From: Ciborinia camelliae
Lineage: Eukaryota; Ascomycota; Leotiomycetes; Helotiales; Sclerotiniaceae
Assembly: GCA_025890175.1 (NCBI GenBank)
Contig: JANPYM010000022.1
Coordinates: 188,575 to 252,574 of the forward strand
Direction of reading: 5' to 3'
Length of the DNA: 64,000 bases
The notes under the pieces were generated by a model that had not been told where the DNA came from, made no database searches, and was given only the letters and a program-made list of their open reading frames with translations. The translations under genes were made by a program, and so were the position numbers. Every line of letters begins with the position of its first letter. The first letter of the stretch is position 1. Shown piece after piece: positions 58,040-64,000 of the stretch.

Positions 58040-59058
58040 TTCGATCGTGGAATTCGTGGAACTCGGATTATTCGGATTTGGATATTGGGATAGGAATCGT
58101 TGTTGCAAGTATTAATTCAGAAATTTAGAGATGAACGAATGCTTATCTAATCTAAATGGGCTCTGGTTGGGTCACTCCCCATAGCGGGGTGGCAGAAAAA
58201 GTCGGTAAGATAAACCACTACCGCACCACTGCCGCACCACTCCGTCAGTGCTTGATGTTATATTTTGTTACCTTCCAAAACACCAGCTTTACTTTATCAC
58301 CATGCAAAGATACTTGAATAGGTGTTAGGTTCCAATCTTCTGATTTTAGGGAACGGTGCATTCCATATGCAGAAGTTATGTTGTCTCATCATATCTGATA
58401 TTGCAAGTGCGATATAAGGATTGAGATGCTTCTACAGCTTTATAACTGCCCAATCTAAGAATTAAACATGATGAACGAGATGAACATGATAATGGTGTGA
58501 GTCTCACATTGGCAATCACAAATCTCCAGCTTCTCAATGGGTATTCCTCTTTCTTCCTACGGATCATTGTCACAATCCTATCTTCCCCGAGGAAAGCAAC
58601 CAGTACTCTCATTCCACATTGGACGGATATTTACTACATGCTACATTGTACAGGCCTTTTTTTCATATATTCTTTTTGCGATTACGATCGTAAACATCAA
58701 TTGAACCACCCTGTAACCTCAAATCATATCCAAGTTAGACGGCAGGAGATACCTGACCACCGTAACAATTCATCCTATGGGGCCATCTGTGTGCAGTCCA
58801 AGGTCTTCTCCCAGTGGGATGCAGACTACATATCAAAACTAAATTCGAGAACTGGGGTGGGACGTGCCAAGAGAGAAAGCCACGCACCCAAGGGATTTCT
58901 CAAGCCAAAGCTAGACTTGAGGCATGGAATATCTGAGAAAGGAAATCAAAGACAGTCCAAAACTGGAAGATCTCCTATTTAACGGATCTTCATGTTCTTT
59001 ATCACCCAACATATGTTATTTTCGCTTCGCTATAATGTCAACTTCATTCAAAACTGAC
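58040..59058. other. Intergenic
   Basis: No gene is recognised. An open plus-strand frame at 58497-58982 shows no domain and is not supported. Confidence 0.4.
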
Positions 59059-59177
59059 ACATACGACCATAGACTGAAGAGAATTGGGCATCCCGTCCGC
59101 TCTGCCATACACAAGCTTCAGATCGGTAGATTAGTAGTTGGGTGGGTGACCACCAGCGAATCCCTACTGTTGTATGT
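59059..59177 (+). rRNA. 5S ribosomal RNA gene
   Basis: The 119-nt sequence begins ACATACGACCATAGACTG and ends TACTGTTGTATGT, whose ends pair as helix I. It contains the strongly conserved fungal blocks GGGCATCCCGTCCGCTCTGC and TAGTAGTTGGGTGGGTGACC followed by ACCAGCGAATCCCTAC. The helix near CTGAAG/CTTCAG is also intact. It is a single dispersed copy, as in most filamentous ascomycetes, and an oligo-T terminator follows at once. Nothing suggests that it is a pseudogene. Confidence 0.95.
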
Positions 59178-59202
59178 ATTTTTTGTCTTTTTTTTTTCCT
59201 GG
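59178..59202 (+). terminator. RNA polymerase III terminator of the 5S gene
   Basis: ATTTTTTGTCTTTTTTTTTCC: two T runs directly after the 3' end of the 5S gene. Confidence 0.8.
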
Positions 59203-59618
59203 CATGGTTTTGCTGGCTAGTGCGTGATGGGGTGTGCTATGCTGTGCTGCTCAGGTGAGACGAAACTAGGGTAAGGGAACCTCTGCCTCATCAAATTAAG
59301 CACCAATCCAAACACGATTTCTCAAGAAGTATTGTAAATATGTGAATTGCTTTTATTGAACTTTGCCAGCTACCTAACATATGTAAAGAGAAGTCCTGCC
59401 GCAAAGGAATGTCATAAGTTTGCCAAGTCTCGCCGTACCTACGATCGTTCCCTTGAAATTGCCCATTCCCATCCAAATAGAACCCTTATTAACGCGATTA
59501 GAAGAATCCAAGCATCCCGTAATTATTACATCCTCCTTCATTCCCTTACCCACTCGTACTGCAGTAATACAAAAAAATATACAATGATGCATTGTGTTCA
59601 AGACTGGAATAAAACCAT
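59203..59618. other. Intergenic, 3' flank of the CFEM gene
   Basis: No gene is recognised. Confidence 0.4.
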
Positions 59619-60271
59619 CTACAAAATAGCGACCACACCGGCGAGAAGCCCGACCATGGCCCCAACACCCGCAAATCCAACAGATGGCGCAGCATTCTGG
59701 GTCACTTCTGAAGCGGTACTAGAAGGAGTTGGAGAGCCCGTGGTAACCGACGCATTGCTAGGCTGAGAAGTTGTAGCAGGCGACGTAACTGCCGAGCCCG
59801 AACTAGTCGTCTCCGCAGAACTTGAACTAGTCGTCGAAGCAGGACCCGAGGAAGAACTTGAACCTGGCTCCGCCGAGCTGGTGGTAGAACCTGCTGGGAC
59901 TGCTGCACCTGCCGTGGCAGAAAATAGAGAACATTGACTAGGGCCCGCTTGGGAGGCCTGTTGCAGTTCTCCGGATCCGGTGCAGGCGGACAGGATGCAG
60001 GGGATTACGGCGTTGGTGATACCGTCGATGTTGGAGGATTCGCATTGACAACCTACATCTTCGATATTACAGTTGGTACCTTCGGAGATGGCTTGGCTGA
60101 TACAGGGACTCTGTGGTTTGAGTGGTTAGTGTTGTGATTGAGGATGGAAGAATAAGCAGGCCGATTTCTAACGGAAGCGAAAGGACTTACAGCGCAAGCA
60201 GGTTGACCTGGGAATTCGACGGCGGAGACAAATGTGGCAGCGGCGGTCAAAACGATGACGGAGAACTTCAT
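59619..60271 (-). CDS. CFEM-domain GPI-anchored surface protein
   Basis: Exons 60271-60191 and 60110-59619 join in frame through an 80-bp intron to 190 aa. A signal peptide (MKFSVIVLTAAATFVSA) is followed by a complete CFEM domain (about 20-95). It has eight cysteines, in the pieces QPACASPCISQAISEGTNC, NIEDVGCQCESSNID, IPCILSAC and PSQC. A Ser/Thr/Ala-rich stalk (about 100-165) and a hydrophobic C-terminus (VGFAGVGAMVGLLAGVVAIL) give the GPI-anchor layout. CFEM proteins are fungus-specific surface proteins; some bind haem (through an Asp just before the fourth Cys, here DVGC) or act in adhesion and host interaction. Haem binding is possible but not shown by sequence alone. The exon join falls inside the domain between Cys1 and Cys2, a common CFEM intron position. 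Confidence 0.92.
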
Positions 60272-62640
60272 ATTGAAATAGTTTTCTGGTTTGTATTTTG
60301 AGAAGAAGATTGCGCAGATGATTTTAATGAACTTGGGGAGAAGCTGAAATCAATTGATGGGAATTGACTTGTAGATGAGAACGATAGAGAACAAAAGGGT
60401 AGAAGAGGGGTAAGAGGGTCAAAATATACAGCAGTCAACAAAGGGTTGATTCCTAATGTATACATCATTTCCTTTCAATGGGGTAGGTTGATACGCGGCC
60501 ATGGCAGCTTCATTCCAGCAAGGAGAGAAAGAAAGGAAGTCTCTCACTGGAAAGTGTTAATTTACATCATTTTCTACTATTTTTATCTATTTTATTCTTC
60601 CAGCAAATGAGCAGCAGGATCGCCTGGCCATCCGCGCATATAATTACATATAACCGCGAGAGCGGGAGTCGAGGCATGCGAGTGTGGAGAAATTGGGACA
60701 GCACGCCGGAAAAGGTAATTTCACATGGCAAACCAGGATCACGACCGCAATTGGATTGCAGGTTGGGAAATGGTGTCGATGTGGCTATGAACTGACAAGT
60801 TCCTTTGTGAGATTACAAAAAAATGGAAAATGGTGCGCAGAAAGTTGAGAGAGCGAAAGGGTTCTTCAAGCGACATTCCACACGGATCGGAACATGGCTT
60901 TGAAAAATGCGAGGCGAGAATCATTCTCGAGGCGACTGATCGGTTGATAAAAATAAGTATGAATCTCTTGCTTGCCATTGGCAATTGAAAATTTCTATTG
61001 AGAATTATACTTACGCTTGCGAAGTTTTCTTCATGCTTGGTGGGTATGAAAGTTATCATGGAGATGGGAAGCGAGTGTTAGCTGCTCGAGAGGAGAGCTT
61101 TCCCACTCCCAACTCTACCTAGGCATTTTACTTGAAAGAACTTTGGCTTTTTTCTGCAATCCAACCTCAATAAGTTATTTTAAGATAAGGATTACGAATC
61201 TTTGATCTGGACCCCTTTGATCATACAAATAAATTGGGTGGATGAGTAAATTTTTTGCGGGTGTTGTGGCTCATTCATTGACCTGACCTATGTTTCTTGA
61301 CCTGAACTTGACCTGAACTTGACCTGACCTGACCTGACCTGACCTAAACTGAACTTGCACTCAAAACTTAACTGAACCCAACCCGATCATAAAAAAAAGC
61401 AATTCAGACATGCAACAAAACAAAAGTTGCAGGTCACAGGGATATTGGTTGGCTGATCGGAGGAGGGAAATGGTTGTTCCGCTAGAGATCCGGAGATGAA
61501 CCGGTGGCATTCCGGGGTTTTGCCGATAACGTCTTTTGTGTGGGATCTCTGGAACAACTCTCTGTCGTATGGATTGCTAGGTTGGGGCCTTGATGTCTTC
61601 AGGCAGGAGTCTTTTGTTATGTATCTTTATAGAGGGATTGATGGATAGATGTGCTGCCTGTTTGTTGTAGCTATATTTTTTTTTCAAAGGAGAGGACAGT
61701 CAGAATGGTGATTTGATTTGATTTGATTTGATTTGATTGACTTAGTAAAGAGAAGGATGGGCCAGTGATAAGGAGATTGGGAGCTTCAATGAATTTCTAA
61801 ATCTCATTCAGAACGTCGGGAGATTCTTTGAATATAGTGCAGGAAACTTGTTCGTCATTTGGATGGTTACATATCAGTATTCTATAATTAAGAATCTTTG
61901 ATTACCAAAGATCCCACTCACTGGGAGCTTTATACTCCAGAAATTCTTAAACTTCGCTGCTGAGGTCTCGAATGTTTCCTTCTTACCCAAAATTGAGTGT
62001 TTTTGTGCAGTTGCTCAACTCAATACGTAGGTAGTAACAGCAAAACACATAGCCATCTAACTTCCATCTCATTCATTCTACCCTCCTTCCCAATTCATTT
62101 ATCCTCTCCCTATACCCTTCCGAAAAAGCACATCTCTTCCAAAATTGTGGGCCATATTTTGACGAGAAAAAAAGGGGTTTGGACTTAAAGCGAGACGAAC
62201 AAATCCAACAAACTGCAGGCCCAAGGCACACAATGTATCGTACATTTATAAGTTCCCAGTGTGATGATCAAAGCTGTCATAACATCACTGCTACTACTAA
62301 AAAGTGATTAAATAAGAGAAGAACAGGATTAAATACCATATACATTTGTTACATAATTGTCCGGGGCCATGAAACTTAGGATCGATGCCTGAGAGAACTG
62401 ATCCGCATCCTTGAGATACGGGAATTACAATATTCCTCTTAGCAAAATGGATTTTATATAGTGTATACTACTCGAGCATGCCGTCCCCGCAAACTTGGAA
62501 AGAGAAATTGCGTATATTGGATTCCTGACACAAGCATGAGATATCATCTTCATCAGTAATCTATTCTACAAAAATATCCACCGGTATCTCATGTATAACG
62601 CATCAAGAAATTTCCCCGTTCATCAACGTTCAAAACAACT
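60272..62640. other. Long intergenic region
   Basis: No gene is recognised. Contains GACCT/GACCTGAACTT repeats (about 61300-61345) and a GATTT pentamer run (about 61711-61739). Confidence 0.45.
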
Positions 62641-62961
62641 CTACCACTGCACTTCGTTGCTGATGACTTTCTTCGCGGCTTCATCTAGGATTCTTTTTAA
62701 TTCATCGGTGGTAATAACCTCAACGGTGTGCAAGGCCCCTTTAAGACCCCCTTTCAGGAAGCCGAAATTCTCGCTAGGAGCGACTTTGCTTATATCACTA
62801 TAATCGGGTGATGGATTGTTCTCAAAAAATATACATACATAATCATTGTTTGAGGTCCTCGAGCCAATAACTTCCGAGTGAACTAGTTGATGAAATTAAC
62901 GTGATGCATTCCATCCTACAAGTGTACCGAGTTGGGTCATAGTTACGCAACCATCTCCCAT
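62641..62961 (-). CDS. Small hypothetical protein, two exons
   Basis: Exons 62961-62928 and 62882-62641 can be joined in frame (GTACAC donor, GTTAAT branch, CAACTAG acceptor; a 45-bp intron, near the fungal minimum) to give 91 aa. The peptide reads like real protein, with a mix such as DYVCIFFENNPSPDYSDI and a helical C-terminus (TTDELKRILDEAAKKVISNE) ending VQW. I do not recognise the family. A longer gene with further upstream exons, or a relic, are both possible. The start ATG is preceded in frame by a TAG two codons upstream. Confidence 0.35.
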
Positions 62962-63724
62962 CCACTAGCCATGTGCTGGGAGAAAAAGAAAAACGAAAAA
63001 TCTCGTAGTATTGTGGCATTCAATGGATCGACATCAAACTGATAAAATAACGTTATTTAGCATCATCTGGTGAAGCATTGCGGAAGGTATCCACCACACA
63101 TCGCAGTCATGAACGAGTATCATATGCGCCTCCGTGACAAGAATAGTTTCTTTTTTCCCTGGTAGCCGGTTATGAGAAGTGGTGAACTGGCTCGTAATAA
63201 TGTTTCGATAGCAGATTCGGGCAATAAACCAGGCGAGATTATAATTGGATTATATTCTTCCATATCCTACTCCGTCGACATCAAATTCTCTACCATAACT
63301 TCCCTCGTCCTAGAGAAATACACAGGACCCTTCGGATCATCATTCGCAAACTTAGGGTTAGGGTAACCTTAAGTAATTCTCTTTTGTATGTCCTTGAATC
63401 ATCGCGTCAATAAGATTGAGAGTTAGATGATCAGAATATGAATATGCTTGTACGCCAAACTATTCTTAATTTAATACAGCATGGACTTGAGAACACCAGA
63501 TACAGGATATATCCACCAGAGCATCGAAGAATGCATCGGATACCATGGCTAGCAACTTTTCGATTTTCTTAACGATCCATGGAATTGATCCCAACGTCCA
63601 TTTCTTTTGATTCCATCTAAAGAACCAATTGAAATTCAAAAACGGATTGCTCAAAATGAAATAAATCCCCATCCGAAATGCACAACTTTGCACCCCTCCG
63701 GCCCCTTTCTAAACCTATCTATGT
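62962..63724 (-). other. Spacer with a possible eroded coding segment
   Basis: On the minus strand near 63345-63125 the frame reads PVYFSRTREVMVENLMSTE, a TAG, then DMEEYNPIIISPGLLPESAI, continuing to a stop. The stop could replace a Trp codon. It faintly resembles the C-terminal region of MYND/Mss51-type proteins, but I would not rely on that. A TTAGGGTTAGGG doublet lies at about 63353. Confidence 0.2.
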
Positions 63725-64000
63725 CTACAAAGAATAAAGTGTAGTCTCTTTCGCCCCGTTTGCTCTCAGCTTTCTATTGTGGTACACAGACAACAAGCCA
63801 TAGAGAATGCAGGCCCCTGCGCAAATACACATAGCCCCAATGCAGATAGAATAGCCCGTATGATAAAATGGAGCATCTGTAGCCAAAAAGGCAAACGTCG
63901 CAACAATGCCACCAGAGTTACCGAATCCAATCATCCAAGCCGTGCCGATTGCTCTTTCAACATGACCTTGTAGATTCATTACATACCAACAAACAACAGC
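63725..64000 (-). CDS. MFS transporter, ACS (allantoate permease-like) family, 3' end only
   Basis: The gene runs off the right edge; only the last 91 or so codons are visible. The frame is open from the edge to the stop at 63725. It reads GHVERAIGTAWMIGFGNSGG then IVATFAFLATDAPFYHTGYS, which is the standard last-two-helix region of allantoate-permease-type transporters (T.RA...A......GNIIG......DAP.Y..G). A final helix and a short basic cytosolic tail (YHNRKLRANGAKETTLYSL) follow. An ATG inside this stretch (63979) is internal, not the start. It belongs to the same family as the complete transporter at 42102 but is not obviously a tandem copy. Substrate cannot be inferred. Confidence 0.85.
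   Translation of the reverse strand, partial: AVVCWYVMNLQGHVERAIGTAWMIGFGNSGGIVATFAFLATDAPFYHTGYSICIGAMCICAGACILYGLLSVYHNRKLRANGAKETTLYSL

Noticed and set aside
1..64000. CRISPR arrays, bacterial operons, phage modules
   Set aside because: The spliced genes and 5S type show fungal nuclear DNA; the tandem arrays lack unique spacers.

Overview
This window is nuclear DNA of a filamentous ascomycete, most likely a Leotiomycete of the Botrytis/Sclerotinia type (inferred). The evidence is genes with many short GT..AG introns and CTAAC/CTGAC-like branch sites, a fungal 5S rRNA gene standing alone, CFEM, WSC and serine-rich GPI proteins, and long AT-rich and simple-sequence spacers. There are no operons. 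Two short N runs mark assembly joins.

Left part (1-17.9 kb): a secreted serine-rich GPI-type protein; two decayed minus-strand loci, one an F-box gene with an in-frame stop; a four-exon Tah18/NDOR1 diflavin reductase; a four-exon two-RRM protein with an RG-rich linker; and a four-exon Gcs1/ArfGAP1-type ArfGAP.

Accessory island (about 17.9-26.7 kb): the most interesting part. A DHA-type MFS transporter relic, truncated and carrying stops, is split by a 1,411-bp hAT-type element with an 8-bp target duplication. That element is itself split by a 920-bp TA-flanked inverted-repeat element. An intact two-exon carboxymuconolactone-decarboxylase-like gene follows, then AT-rich sequence and an LTR-like 194-bp repeat. 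Last comes an enoyl-reductase relic of a reducing polyketide synthase, split by a complete 320-bp miniature LTR retroelement (TRIM). The TRIM has 56-bp LTRs, a PBS complementary to the initiator tRNA-Met anticodon arm, a PPT and a 5-bp target duplication. Together this looks like a decayed secondary-metabolite locus.

Middle (26.8-40 kb): one three-exon WSC-domain surface sensor in an otherwise gene-empty stretch full of micro- and minisatellites and an over-represented TACCTAGGTA palindrome.

Right part (40-64 kb): a 2-oxoglutarate/Fe(II) oxygenase divergent from an allantoate-permease-type MFS gene; an intron-containing tRNA-like locus; a fungal annexin whose 72-bp intron is invisible to ORF finding; a seven-exon glyoxal-oxidase-like enzyme with three CBM18 modules; Yae1; a 5S rRNA gene; a CFEM GPI protein; a small hypothetical gene; and the 3' end of a second ACS-family MFS transporter at the window edge. 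Tah18 and Yae1 both serve cytosolic Fe-S protein biogenesis, while the CFEM, WSC, CBM18-oxidase and serine-rich proteins are all surface or secreted.
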